From assembly GCF_012927485.1 (NCBI RefSeq), contig NZ_JABBPC010000034.1, forward strand, positions 1 to 64,000: a stretch of 64,000 nt of DNA. The letters are read 5' to 3'. The stretch's first letter is position 1, and each line of letters begins with the position of its first letter. Of this stretch, positions 1-8,266 are shown in pieces. The DNA comes from Polaromonas sp. (GTDB lineage: Bacteria; Pseudomonadota; Gammaproteobacteria; Burkholderiales; Burkholderiaceae_C). Both the position numbers and the translations under genes were made by a program. Below the pieces are notes generated by a model that had not been told where the DNA came from, did not search any database, and saw only the letters and a list, made by a program, of their open reading frames with translations.

Positions 1-60
1 CAAGGCGGCCGCGACTTCATGCGGCTCGAAAATTGACCAGGCGCCCCGCGGGGTACGCAT
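1..60 (-). CDS. Possible 5' end of a gene running off the left edge
   Basis: On the minus strand an ATG at 60 opens a frame reading MRTPRGAWSIFEPHEVAAAL up to the window edge. It lies 23 bases beyond the stop of the SulP transporter gene and reads the same way, so it could be the next gene of that operon. No clear ribosome binding site is seen and twenty residues are too few to name a family. The call rests only on position and open frame. Confidence 0.3.
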   Translation of the reverse strand, partial: MRTPRGAWSIFEPHEVAAAL

Positions 61-83
61 GGCCGAAAATCTAGGTAGAAAAT

Positions 84-1967
84 TCAAGCTTCAAGGCTGT
101 CCGGGCCAGGGACGGTTTTGCATTCCCAAAAAATCCGCGCCGTGCAATGCCGGCAAATTTCGGGGTCCAACTTGGTGAAGATGGTAGAAATTGCGGCGAA
201 CTTGTCAGAAAACTGGTGTTCAGGCCCGAGCAGGTCTGTGAAGCCGGTTTTGCGCCACATACGGAGGACTTCTGGCCGTGGTCTATGAAAGTAGAGATTT
301 CCTCCCATAGCCCTGCGGGCGGCGAGTTCGGCCTCCCATAACTCAGCCCCTGCCAGGTCAATAAAGTTCATACTCTTCGCCATCACCAGCAAGTGCTTTT
401 GCGGCAGCGGCTGGCTGCGCAACGCATGCAGGATGTCGGCGACGTGTTGAGTCGCGCCAAAGTACACTTCGCCCTCCATCCGCAGCAGCTTGAGTTGCGG
501 ACATTCGGGTAGAGCGGGGTGAGGCTGCTCGTAGGGATCTTCCCGCGTGTCGTCAATCACCACGAAGTGCCGATCCAACCCGAGATTGTCAAAGCCCATG
601 GTGCGCATGGCGGGCCGCGAAGTGCGGTACAAAAAGGACATCAGCGACAACAGCATGCCGAGCAAAATGGCGATCTCTAGCCGAATGGTGACTGTGGCAA
701 CCAGGGTGGTCAGCGCGACTCCAAAATCACTGCGGCTCAATCTGAACAACTCGCGCCAGCGCGCCAAGTCGAGCAACGCCAGCGCAACCAAAACCAACAA
801 GGCTGACAGTGCGGCCATGGGAATCTGCGCCAGCAACGGCGCGCTAAGCGCCACTAAAGCGAGCAGCAGCAGCGCAGAAAACACCGAGGCCAGCGGCGTA
901 CGGGCACCCGCTTCAAGATTGGGAATGGAGCGGTTCATGGAGCCGCACGACACGTAGCACGAGAAAAATCCACCGACGATGTTCGACAGACCTTGACCCC
1001 GGAACTCACGGTTGGCATCGATGCGCTGGCCAGAACGCAAAGCGACCATCTTTGCAATCGAAATGGCTTGGCCCAAGGCCACGATGGTCAGCGCAAACGC
1101 CAATCCCACCAGCTCCGTGGCCTGCGCCCAGCTGATTTTCGGGACCTCAAAGCGAGGCCACGGGGTAGCAATCTGGCCAATCATTCGGAGCGACACGACC
1201 GCTCCGCTAACCAACCCTGCGGCATGAACGTTTAGATAGTGGCCCCACAACCAAGCGAACGCGGTGCCCACCCCGAGTCCGATGAGCATGTAAGGCGAAT
1301 TGCGACGCAGTCGGCGCACCAGCAGCGCTACCCCCAGCGTGATAACACCCACCGCCAAGGCAGCAGGTTGCACCGAGCTAAGTTGCGAGAACACATAACT
1401 CAACACTGCGGCGGCGCTGTGTTCGGAGGCCGCAGCGAGACCCAGCAGATCGGGCAGTGCGTGCACAGCGATCAGCAAGGCCGCGCCGGAGGTGAAACCA
1501 AACAGCACGGCGGGAGAAATAAAGTTAGCCAGAACGCCTAAGCGCAGTGCGCCAATCAGCCATTGCAGGATGCCGACCATCACGGTAATGGCCAGCGCCA
1601 GCTGGATATACAGCGGGCTAAAGGCCAACGCCAAAGGCGCCAGCATGGCATAAAGGGCGAGAGAGTTTGCGTTGGTGGGCCCCGACATGACATGCCAACT
1701 AGAGCCAAACAGCCCGGCGATGATGCAGGGAACGATCGCCGTGTAAAGGCCATATTCCGGCGGCAGGCCCGCCAGCGTTGCGAAGGCTATACCTTGCGGC
1801 AGAACCAGCACAGCACCCAGCAACCCCGCCATCGCATCGACGCGCAAGGTCACCGCCGAAACTTGTTGCACCCAGGGGCCGAACACTCGCTCCAACAGTC
1901 TTTTGAACAGAGACCCGGTAGATAGAACGGCGCTTTGTTCAAAAGATTTCATTGCGACGGTAAGCAT
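84..1967 (-). CDS. SulP-family inorganic anion transporter with STAS domain
   Basis: This 627-residue protein has the SulP layout. A hydrophobic transporter domain of about ten or more membrane segments covers roughly residues 40-430 and contains the family-like stretch PQGIAFATLAGLPPEYGLYT. A cytoplasmic STAS domain follows at about 470-570. SulP proteins move sulfate, bicarbonate or other anions across the inner membrane; the substrate cannot be read from sequence. The extreme C-terminus carries a CxxC plus a further cysteine (CRHC...C, about residues 606-617) beyond the STAS domain, which might bind a metal. An alternative start is the ATG at 1952 (MKSFEQ). Nearby metX/metW makes sulfate a tempting substrate, but they are separated by 200 bases and this is only a guess. 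Confidence 0.85.
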   Translation of the reverse strand: MLTVAMKSFEQSAVLSTGSLFKRLLERVFGPWVQQVSAVTLRVDAMAGLLGAVLVLPQGIAFATLAGLPPEYGLYTAIVPCIIAGLFGSSWHVMSGPTNANSLALYAMLAPLALAFSPLYIQLALAITVMVGILQWLIGALRLGVLANFISPAVLFGFTSGAALLIAVHALPDLLGLAAASEHSAAAVLSYVFSQLSSVQPAALAVGVITLGVALLVRRLRRNSPYMLIGLGVGTAFAWLWGHYLNVHAAGLVSGAVVSLRMIGQIATPWPRFEVPKISWAQATELVGLAFALTIVALGQAISIAKMVALRSGQRIDANREFRGQGLSNIVGGFFSCYVSCGSMNRSIPNLEAGARTPLASVFSALLLLALVALSAPLLAQIPMAALSALLVLVALALLDLARWRELFRLSRSDFGVALTTLVATVTIRLEIAILLGMLLSLMSFLYRTSRPAMRTMGFDNLGLDRHFVVIDDTREDPYEQPHPALPECPQLKLLRMEGEVYFGATQHVADILHALRSQPLPQKHLLVMAKSMNFIDLAGAELWEAELAARRAMGGNLYFHRPRPEVLRMWRKTGFTDLLGPEHQFSDKFAAISTIFTKLDPEICRHCTARIFWECKTVPGPDSLEA

Positions 1968-2165
1968 ACCCCGAGGTCAAGTGGCTCCGCGTTTTGCGTT
2001 TAAGCCAGGCCGACCGAGCACACCAACACGCCGGCCAGCGGAAAGGGGAAGCGTCAACACCAAAATTGCGATAAAACTTATAGCCGCTAATCCCGCTTGC
2101 AGCACGCGGCCGCTCCTGCTGGCAAGAAAAACGCCAACGTGCAGGGTCTGCTCACCGGTTTCTAC

Positions 2166-2774
2166 TTAGGCCCGCTGAACCTTGAACACGGCGCGGCTAG
2201 CGCGCCCGTTCGGCCAAAACCGGATTTCTTTCCCGTCCTGCAAACCAAATCGGTCCAGAATCTGCAGCCGGTTTTTGACAGCCAAGGCTTCGAAGTCCTG
2301 CAGCGTACCGACGCGAATGTTAGGGGTGTCATACCACTGGTATGGCAGGATCTTGGTCACCGGCATTCGCCCCCGCAAGACGGCTAGACGATTAGGCCAG
2401 TGACCGAAATTTGGGAAAGCGACGATCCCGATGCGTCCCACCCGGGCCGTCTCACGCAACATGACTTCGGCATTGCGAAGATGCTGCAATGTGTCAATCT
2501 GCAGCACCACGTCAAACGAACCATCGCCGAACATTGTCAGCCCTTCTTCAAGGTTCAGCTGGAGCACATTCACACCGCGCGCCATGCAGGCCTGAACATT
2601 GGCGTCGTTAATCTCAACCCCGTAGCCTGAGCACCCGCGCTCGCGAATCAAATGGTCCAGCAATTCGCCGGTCCCACACCCGAGATCCAGCACGCGAGCC
2701 CCCTGCGGCACCAGCTGGGCAATCGACAACAAATCTGCAGAGGGGTGCGCAGCCCTCTCGGCTCGCCGGGTCAT
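2166..2774 (-). CDS. metW: Methionine biosynthesis protein MetW
   Basis: A 202-residue methyltransferase-fold protein. The glycine-rich SAM-binding motif [12 protein letters not shown] is at about residues 29-40, and the family-typical LQIDTLQHL and PNFGHWPNR follow. MetW is the partner of homoserine O-acyltransferase MetX in many Proteobacteria. The start codon overlaps the metX stop by four bases (ATGA), so the two are translationally coupled and share the riboswitch-controlled transcript. Length is typical. The next gene (SulP) is about 200 bases downstream. Confidence 0.93.
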   Translation of the reverse strand: MTRRAERAAHPSADLLSIAQLVPQGARVLDLGCGTGELLDHLIRERGCSGYGVEINDANVQACMARGVNVLQLNLEEGLTMFGDGSFDVVLQIDTLQHLRNAEVMLRETARVGRIGIVAFPNFGHWPNRLAVLRGRMPVTKILPYQWYDTPNIRVGTLQDFEALAVKNRLQILDRFGLQDGKEIRFWPNGRASRAVFKVQRA

Positions 2775-4015
2775 ACTGCCACCTTGCTCTTAAAATAGGA
2801 GCGAACTACGCCTATATAGCGAGCGTCATCCAGCAAAAAAGCATCATGCCCATGGGGCGCATCGATTTCGGCGTAGCTCACGTCGCGCTGGTTGTCGAGC
2901 AGCGCCTTGACGATCTCGCGGCTGCGTGCCGGTGAAAATCGCCAATCGGTGGTGAAGCTCACCAGCAGAAATTTGGCACGGGCTTTTGCCAGCGCACGAC
3001 TCAGGTCACCGCCAAATTCGCTGGCCGGATCAAAATAATCCAGCGCGCGCGTGATCAGCAAGTAAGTGTTGGCGTCGAAGTATTCAGCGAACTTATCGCC
3101 TTGGTAGCGCAGGTAGCTTTCAATCTCAAACTCGATCTCTTGCGTTGTGTATTTATAGGCGTCCCTTTTCGCTGGCTGCAATGCACTGCCAGCGGAAGCG
3201 TCCACGCCTGCTTGGGGTGGCGCTTCGCAAGGTTCCCCCACACTCGATTGAAGGTCCACGGTTTGCCGTAACTGGCGACCAAACTTTTCGTTCATCACGT
3301 CGTCGCTCAAATAGGTGATGTGGCCGATCATGCGGGCGATGCGCAGACCGCGTTTGGGCAGCACGCCGTACCGGTAAAAATGCCCGCCGTGAAAATCGGG
3401 ATCGGTCACGATGGCGCGGCGCGCGACTTCGTTGAAGGCAATGTTTTCGGCCGTCAGATTCGGCGCGCTGGCTACCACGACGGCATGCCGCACGCGGTCG
3501 GGGTATTGCAGTGTCCAGCCCAGCGCCTGCATGCCCCCCAAGCTACCGCCCATGACGGCGGCCAGCGTCTGAATGCCCATTACGTCAAGCAGTCTGGCCT
3601 GGGCGCTGACCCAATCCTGCACCGTCACAACCGGGAAATTGGCGCCATAGACCTCGTTTGTGTCCGGATTGACCTGCATCGGCCCGGTAGAGCCGAAGCA
3701 GGAGCCCAAGTTGTTGACGCCAATGACGAAAAACTGGTCGGTATCCACCGGTTTGCCCGGACCGATCATGCTGTCCCACCAACCTTCAGACTTGTCCTTC
3801 ACGTGACCGGTCTCGTCCAAGTAAACACCTGCCACATGGTGCGACGCATTCAGGGCGTGGCAAATCAGCACGGCGTTGGATTTATCGACGTTGAGCGTGC
3901 CGTAGGTTTCATAACTCAAGTCGTAGGCACGAATTGACGCGCCGCTCTGCAAAAGCAGGGGCTCGTCAAAGTGCATGGACTTTGGTGAAGCAACCAGGAC
4001 CGAGGGAGAAGACAA
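2771..4015 (-). CDS. metX: Homoserine O-acetyl/succinyltransferase MetX
   Basis: Alpha/beta-hydrolase acyltransferase that activates homoserine in methionine synthesis. The nucleophile elbow [12 protein letters not shown] and the C-terminal catalytic histidine in [10 protein letters not shown] are visible. The frame is open to an ATG at 4096, but that ATG lies inside the leader terminator hairpin, so translation must start later. I prefer the TTG at 4015, preceded by an AAGGGTGGG purine stretch, giving 414 residues beginning [16 protein letters not shown]; the ATG at 3976 is the alternative. About 30 extra residues rich in Pro, Ala and Gly (near 3150-3250) sit in the lid region before the conserved [11 protein letters not shown] segment. 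Forms an operon with metW. Confidence 0.93.
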   Translation of the reverse strand: MSSPSVLVASPKSMHFDEPLLLQSGASIRAYDLSYETYGTLNVDKSNAVLICHALNASHHVAGVYLDETGHVKDKSEGWWDSMIGPGKPVDTDQFFVIGVNNLGSCFGSTGPMQVNPDTNEVYGANFPVVTVQDWVSAQARLLDVMGIQTLAAVMGGSLGGMQALGWTLQYPDRVRHAVVVASAPNLTAENIAFNEVARRAIVTDPDFHGGHFYRYGVLPKRGLRIARMIGHITYLSDDVMNEKFGRQLRQTVDLQSSVGEPCEAPPQAGVDASAGSALQPAKRDAYKYTTQEIEFEIESYLRYQGDKFAEYFDANTYLLITRALDYFDPASEFGGDLSRALAKARAKFLLVSFTTDWRFSPARSREIVKALLDNQRDVSYAEIDAPHGHDAFLLDDARYIGVVRSYFKSKVAV

Positions 4016-4079
4016 GATAGGACACCCACCCTTAGGAAGACCAGCGATCAGGACCGTCAAATCAGCGACCTGAAACCCT

Positions 4080-4116
4080 AAAAGGAAACCCGGCATCGCT
4101 AAACGCGAGTCCGGGT
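4080..4116 (-). terminator. Intrinsic terminator hairpin in the metX leader
   Basis: On the minus strand ACCCGG pairs with CCGGGT and the inner TCGC pairs with GCGA around a GTTTA loop. The stem is followed by a U-rich tract (TTTCCTTTT). It begins about ten bases after the SAM-II-like aptamer and precedes the metX start, which fits a transcription-attenuation expression platform. The ATG at 4096 falls within this hairpin. Confidence 0.75.
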
Positions 4117-4125
4117 CATGACGGT

Positions 4126-4180
4126 TCGTTTTTAGCGGTACTTTTTATGCGCCCGCAAGCTGAGCAAATCAGCGCTTTAT
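4126..4180 (-). ncRNA. SAM-II (SAM-alpha) riboswitch aptamer upstream of metX
   Basis: The minus strand carries the SAM-II core elements in order and spacing: GCGC, then TGATTTG, a short loop, CTTGC, then GCGC closing stem P1, then a TAAAAA linker and GCTAAAAA at the 3' end. GCGG next to P1 can pair with CCGC of the 3' segment, as expected for the pseudoknot. The target is metX, a classic SAM-II target, and an intrinsic terminator follows at once. SAM-II is best known from Alphaproteobacteria, so its presence in this betaproteobacterium-like chromosome is noteworthy. Assigned by eye from the remembered consensus; a covariance-model scan would settle it. Confidence 0.82.
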
Positions 4181-4230
4181 AAGTATATCAAGGTAAAAAA
4201 CGGGGTCCTCACGCTTTTCACGCTATGTAG

Positions 4231-4308
4231 TGCACCGATTCCGGCGCGGCCACAAGGTGCGCGCCTCCACAAAAGCACGCTAGTCGCTTGAGCGTGCGCA
4301 CGGGTGCA
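4231..4308 (+). promoter_or_regulatory. Possible NtrC enhancer half-sites upstream of amtB
   Basis: TGCACC at 4231-4236 is followed by a weak second half at 4242-4247, and TGCGCACGGGTGCA at 4295-4308 contains a perfect GGTGCA half-site. They lie 40-120 bases upstream of the sigma-54 promoter, a normal distance for NtrC. Each palindrome is imperfect, so this is tentative. Confidence 0.4.
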
Positions 4309-4349
4309 ATCTGCGCGCGCAGGCCCCTCTGTCTAACTTTGCACTTTCG

Positions 4350-4365
4350 TGGCGCATTTCTTGCT
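4350..4365 (+). promoter_or_regulatory. Sigma-54 (RpoN) promoter of amtB
   Basis: TGGCGCATTTCTTGCT matches the -24/-12 consensus TGGCAC-N5-TTGCW. The invariant GG and GC are ten bases apart. Transcription would begin near 4376, about 60 bases before the amtB ATG. Nitrogen-starvation control of ammonium transporter genes by NtrC and sigma-54 is well established in Proteobacteria. An inverted repeat TTGGTGC (4371-4377)/GCACCAA (4402-4408) lies just downstream. Confidence 0.8.
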
Positions 4366-4436
4366 TGTATTTGGTGCAATTTTTAAGTTTTCTGATAATA
4401 CGCACCAAGAAATTACATTTCATACAAGAGGAATTT

Positions 4437-5639
4437 ATGGAAGCACTAAAACAGGGCTCGAATGCCCTGTTCATTTTGTTGGGCGGCATCATGGTGCTGG
4501 CCATGCATGCCGGGTTTGCCTTTCTGGAATTAGGTACGGTCCGCAAAAAGAATCAAGTGAACGCGCTTGCAAAAATTCTGGTGGACTTTTCAGTTTCAAC
4601 CGTGGTTTATTTCGCTGTCGGTTACGGTGTGGCTTATGGCACGCATTTCTTCGTCGGAGCGGAGGAGTTGGCCGCCAAAAATGGTTACGAATTGGTCCGG
4701 TTTTTCTTTTTACTGACGTTTGCAGCGGCTATTCCTGCGATCATCTCCGGAGGAATTGCCGAGCGTGCTCGCTTCTACCCCCAATTGATCGCAACCGCAG
4801 TCATCGTCGGTTTTATCTATCCTTTTTTTGAAGGCATTGTTTGGAATCAGCATTTTGGTGTGCAGGCCTGGATCAAGTCGCTCACCGGTTCCGAATTTCA
4901 TGATTTTGCCGGGTCTGTCGTGGTCCACGCGGTTGGAGGCTGGTTGGCACTGCCTGCCGTGATTTTGTTGGGGGCCCGTCGCAACCGCTATCGAAAGGAT
5001 GGTGCCGTATCTGCCCATCCGCCCTCCAATATTCCTTTTCTGGCGTTGGGCGCCTGGATTCTGATCGTGGGGTGGTTCGGCTTTAACGTGATGAGTGCGC
5101 AGACCCTCGACAAAATTTCAGGCCTGGTGGCCGTCAACTCCTTGATGGCGATGGTGGGCGGAACGCTAGCCGCGCTGGTGTTTGGCAAAAATGATCCGGG
5201 ATTTCTCTACAACGGCCCGCTGGCCGGGCTTGTGGCGGTGTGTGCTGGCTCTGACTTAATGCATCCGCTGGGCGCGCTCGTAGTAGGCGGTGTGGCCGGC
5301 GGAGTTTTTGTGGTGATGTTCACGCTGACCCAGAACAAATGGAAGATTGACGACGTACTTGGGGTCTGGCCATTGCACGGGTTGTGCGGCACTTGGGGCG
5401 GAATTGCTGCTGGCCTTTTTGGCAGTAAAGCACTCGGGGGGCTGGGTGGAGTAAGTTTTAGCGCTCAGCTCATAGGAAGCACTATGGGCGTGGCCTGGGC
5501 GTTACTGGCGGGATTTGTCGTTTATGGCACGCTGAAGGCGACCATGGGCCTGCGCCTGACACAAGAGGAAGAATTCGAGGGCGCGGATTTGTCGATTCAC
5601 CGCATTGGGGCCACGCCTGACCGCGAGGTCACCTGGTAA
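4437..5639 (+). CDS. amtB: Ammonium transporter AmtB
   Basis: A 400-residue inner-membrane channel of the Amt/Rh family with about eleven membrane segments. Family signatures include DFAGSVVVHAVGGWLALP, with the first pore histidine, and WPLHGLCGTWGG, with the second. It takes up ammonium when nitrogen is scarce. The frame is open 24 codons further upstream, but the ATG at 4437 is preceded by AGAGGAA and begins MEALKQGSN, and the upstream part overlaps the promoter. No signal peptide is seen, and no glnK (PII) gene accompanies it here, although the two are often linked. Confidence 0.95.
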   Translation: MEALKQGSNALFILLGGIMVLAMHAGFAFLELGTVRKKNQVNALAKILVDFSVSTVVYFAVGYGVAYGTHFFVGAEELAAKNGYELVRFFFLLTFAAAIPAIISGGIAERARFYPQLIATAVIVGFIYPFFEGIVWNQHFGVQAWIKSLTGSEFHDFAGSVVVHAVGGWLALPAVILLGARRNRYRKDGAVSAHPPSNIPFLALGAWILIVGWFGFNVMSAQTLDKISGLVAVNSLMAMVGGTLAALVFGKNDPGFLYNGPLAGLVAVCAGSDLMHPLGALVVGGVAGGVFVVMFTLTQNKWKIDDVLGVWPLHGLCGTWGGIAAGLFGSKALGGLGGVSFSAQLIGSTMGVAWALLAGFVVYGTLKATMGLRLTQEEEFEGADLSIHRIGATPDREVTW

Positions 5640-5781
5640 TCACAATAAGTGCTGCCCTGGCGTTTATTGCACTCGCTCCAGGGCGCCAGATCAAAACCTG
5701 CTTTAGCAGCGGTTTTCGTGATGTCTAAAAATCGGCTGGCGCCACAGACCATTGACATAAGGGCTCGCTAGCCATGCCCTC
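5640..5781. other. Intergenic stretch after amtB
   Basis: No gene seen. It leads into the broken sigma-factor fragment at 5782. Confidence 0.5.
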
Positions 5782-6039
5782 ATGGCAACGCTTGAAAAGC
5801 AACCGGTCGAACACCGCATTTACCTGATCCGTTTCGCGGGCCTGCAACTGCGTAACGACGACTGGGCTGAAGATGCGGTGCTAAAAACTCTCGTGGCCGC
5901 CTTGTCAAAGCCCTAGATGTTTGGCCGCCGATTCCAGTCTAAAACGTGGCTGATCGGTATTCTTAAACACCAGATCATTACCTTGATTCGCAGCAACGTT
6001 GCGCGCAGTGATGGACCGATAAAAACAATACAACGGTGA
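5782..6039 (+). pseudogene. Remnant of an ECF-type RNA polymerase sigma factor
   Basis: From ATG 5782 the frame reads a sigma-70 region-2-like segment containing YLIRFAGLQLRNDDWAEDAV. It meets an in-frame TAG at 5914, then continues in the same frame with FGRRFQSKTWLIGILKHQII before a TGA at 6037. The order LRN..AEDAV, then LKTWL.GILKHKIIDLIR, is the usual one for region 2 of small ECF sigma factors of about 190 residues. Region 4 is not recognisable downstream. One nonsense codon plus loss of the C-terminal half makes it a decayed gene. Confidence 0.7.
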
Positions 6040-6366
6040 CGCTGAACGCGCCGACAGCGCGAAACTTTCTGGCTATCCGCTGGAACAGGATGCAAGGTAG
6101 GCGCTTTCCTCGGCTTTTTTACCAATAAGTCAAAACTTTTTTGCGGAAATAAGTAATACTTTGTAACGCCTTATCTGCCGCCTGAAAATACAAGCTACTT
6201 TTTGGTACTACCATCCCAGAAAATTGAAATGGTATCCGGGGTTTAATTATTTTTTAGGACTCCCTCCGCTTAAAGCGAAGATAAAACATAAGCTTTCCCG
6301 TTTCAACTAAGGTGTTCCAGGCGAGTGTGTGCACTAACTCCTTAGAAAGATAAGACGGGACAGGAA
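6040..6366. other. Gene-poor stretch after the sigma-factor remnant
   Basis: No credible coding frame. The first part may hold the unrecognisable 3' half of the broken sigma-factor gene; the rest is AT-richer than its surroundings. Confidence 0.4.
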
Positions 6367-6480
6367 ATGCACTTTACAAAGACGCTCACTGCCCTGGTTG
6401 AAGACGCACTTCGACTGTCGGTATTCGCGCTTCCCTTTTATGTCCCTCTTCTTTTTGCGACGGTCCGGTCTGAGAAATAA
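6367..6480 (+). CDS. Possible small hydrophobic protein, 37 residues
   Basis: ATG 6367 opens a 37-codon frame starting MHFTKTLTALVEDALRLSVF and ending in TAA at 6478. A purine-rich GGGACAGGAA precedes the ATG. Residues 17-32 are hydrophobic enough for one membrane segment. I recognise no family. It lies between the sigma-factor remnant and the RNA-binding-protein promoter. It may be chance, so confidence is low. Confidence 0.3.
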   Translation: MHFTKTLTALVEDALRLSVFALPFYVPLLFATVRSEK

Positions 6481-6581
6481 CCTTCTCACACACCATGTCG
6501 CTATCCCTCACAACAACTCAAGATCGCGAGAAACCCTTCGCAGACGCAGCCTCCCTCAATGCAAGTGGTGAAGACGGCTGA

Positions 6582-6610
6582 TTGTGTTTTTCATTACTGA
6601 CGCATAATAT
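6582..6610 (+). promoter_or_regulatory. Sigma-70 promoter for the RNA-binding protein gene
   Basis: TTGTGT (6582-6587) and TAATAT (6605-6610) are separated by exactly 17 bases. Transcription would start near 6617, giving a 5' leader of about 125 bases before the ATG at 6743. Long leaders are common for cold-induced RNA-binding protein genes. Confidence 0.55.
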
Positions 6611-6742
6611 ATTGGTGTGAATTTAAATATTCACGCAAGTTAGGTGATCGGTCAGTTTCGCGCGCTACAGCGGTACGTATAAGATTTGTTGTGCTTTCGG
6701 GACCCCATCGCTTTTGTTATTGTGTTTTAGAGGAGTCCCTTC

Positions 6743-7219
6743 ATGGGCAACAAACTATACGTCGGCAACCTGCCTTACTCAGTGCGGGACGAAGATCTGC
6801 AACAATCTTTCGGTCAATTCGGCGCTGTCACCAGCGCTAAAGTCATGATGGAACGCGACACCGGTCGCTCCAAAGGCTTTGGCTTTGTTGAAATGGCGAG
6901 CGATGCAGAAGCTCAAGCCGCGATCAATGGCATGAATGGACAGCCTTTGGGTGGCCGTAGCGTTGTCGTGAATGAGGCACGTCCAATGGAGGCACGTCCT
7001 CCACGCAGCGGCGGCTTCGGCGGCGGTAGCGGTGGTGGCGGATACGGCGGCGGCGCTGGCGGTGGCGGTGGTGGCGGCGGATACGGTGGCGGCGCTGGCG
7101 GCGGCGGTGGCCGTTCTGGTGGCGGCGGCAGTGACGGCGGTTTCCGTAGCCCGTACGGCGGCGGCGGTGCTGGCGGTGGCCGCTCTGGCGGCGGCGGCGG
7201 TGGTCGCGGCGGCTACTAA
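6743..7219 (+). CDS. Glycine-rich RNA-binding protein with one RRM domain
   Basis: This 158-residue protein has a single N-terminal RRM at about residues 1-82. RNP2 is KLYVGNLP and RNP1 is SKGFGFVEM; both are intact. A tail of about 70 residues almost entirely of Gly with Tyr, Arg and Ser follows. Such RRM plus Gly-rich proteins occur in Burkholderiales and cyanobacteria, where several are cold-induced and act as RNA chaperones. The ATG has AGAGGAG eight bases upstream. The GGC/GGT-rich tail coding region (about 7010-7216) is low-complexity DNA and could vary in length between strains. Confidence 0.9.
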   Translation: MGNKLYVGNLPYSVRDEDLQQSFGQFGAVTSAKVMMERDTGRSKGFGFVEMASDAEAQAAINGMNGQPLGGRSVVVNEARPMEARPPRSGGFGGGSGGGGYGGGAGGGGGGGGYGGGAGGGGGRSGGGGSDGGFRSPYGGGGAGGGRSGGGGGGRGGY

Positions 7220-7296
7220 GCCCTTCAGACCTGCACGTGGTTGCTAGCTGATTAGCTAGCGCACCTAGCTCCTCTGGTCTTTGACTTTAGGACACC

Positions 7297-7332
7297 AAAA
7301 AGGCTTCAAAATTTCGATTTTGAAGCCTTTTA
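7297..7332 (+). terminator. Intrinsic terminator after the RNA-binding protein gene
   Basis: AAAAGGCTTCAAAAT pairs with ATTTTGAAGCCTTTT around a TTCG loop, ending in a T-rich 3' side. The stem is near-perfect, 15 base pairs long and about 80 bases after the stop codon. Confidence 0.85.
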
Positions 7333-7549
7333 TGTTGTCGCCCGGTTCTTCGTGTGCCGGGGATTCGCCAGTAAATGAACCATTGAGTGTTTGCAGTGCC
7401 GCGATGCCTAGTGGCTACTTTGCGGCGTAATGCGATGTGTTGAGTGAGTGTCTACCCGAAACTGTTGGGCCCACCTTCAATAGCTTTTAGTGACGGCACA
7501 AAGGCGGTATTGGAACTATCAATCGCCTGCCAGGCGCTTCCGCTTATCA

Positions 7550-8266
7550 CTAAGGCGCAGCGCGCGGTTTGGAACTAATCGAGGGCGGCGCGTTGTTGGC
7601 AACTTTGGGCATTAGAACCCCCCGCACTCGACCCTTCAGATTGGCCACTTGGTCCAGGTTGTTGTAAGAAAACGTGTCGCCCGTGAACTGATCCGTGCCT
7701 CGTATCAAAACCACAGGTTTATGGGACGTGACCCGTTCCTCATTCAGAAAGGCATGCAGAAATTCTCCGCGAAATTCCAGGCGGGGCGTCTCCTTGCCGT
7801 TGGCGCCTAGACTTGCTTCCCGCACTACAAGTGCATTGCCGGTCAACTGAACTTCTGAGCCATCGCTGTTGGCGTAGGCTCGATTGGCTGTCGCCGTTGT
7901 GACCAATCCCTCCGGATTGATGCTGCGAATCCTTACCTTGTCGATTTCCAAAATATCAGTATCGGCAAAATGCCGCGCTTCAATGCCGTAAATTTCGCTT
8001 TTAAGCTTACCGCCTTCGTCAAAGTTTTTGATGGTGAACTTGTGCATAAAATAATCTACTTCATGCCTCGCCTCTTTCGTGACATCGGGTGCACTAAAGA
8101 TCGGGGTATTGCGTACCAACCAATAGGTTCCCAAAGCCAGTGACCCCATCATCAGCAGCGGCATGTAAATGGCCATGCTGTCCCACAGACGGAAGGCGAC
8201 ACGCCAGGACCCGTTCAGCTGCCGCAGCGCGCCACCCCGTCGCACGCCGTGAGAGGCGGCCGTCAT
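7550..8266 (-). CDS. lptC: LPS export ABC transporter periplasmic protein LptC
   Basis: A 238-residue bitopic inner-membrane protein that hands lipopolysaccharide from LptB2FG to LptA. One membrane segment lies at about residues 32-52 (YMPLLMMGSLALGTYWLV), followed by a periplasmic beta-jellyroll LptC domain with the ALVVREASLG and VLIRGTDQFTGD segments. It overlaps kdsC by four bases, and kdsC overlaps kdsD by four, so kdsD-kdsC-lptC form one leftward operon linking Kdo synthesis to LPS export. lptA and lptB are not found downstream here: 7333-7549 holds no recognisable gene. In many Proteobacteria they would follow. Confidence 0.9.
   Translation of the reverse strand: MTAASHGVRRGGALRQLNGSWRVAFRLWDSMAIYMPLLMMGSLALGTYWLVRNTPIFSAPDVTKEARHEVDYFMHKFTIKNFDEGGKLKSEIYGIEARHFADTDILEIDKVRIRSINPEGLVTTATANRAYANSDGSEVQLTGNALVVREASLGANGKETPRLEFRGEFLHAFLNEERVTSHKPVVLIRGTDQFTGDTFSYNNLDQVANLKGRVRGVLMPKVANNAPPSISSKPRAAP

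Noticed and set aside
4021..4080. First candidate for the SAM-II aptamer (GCTGATTTGACGG near 4060)
   Set aside because: It has the TGATTTG word but lacks CTTGC and GCTAAA in the right order; the copy at 4126-4180 has the full set.
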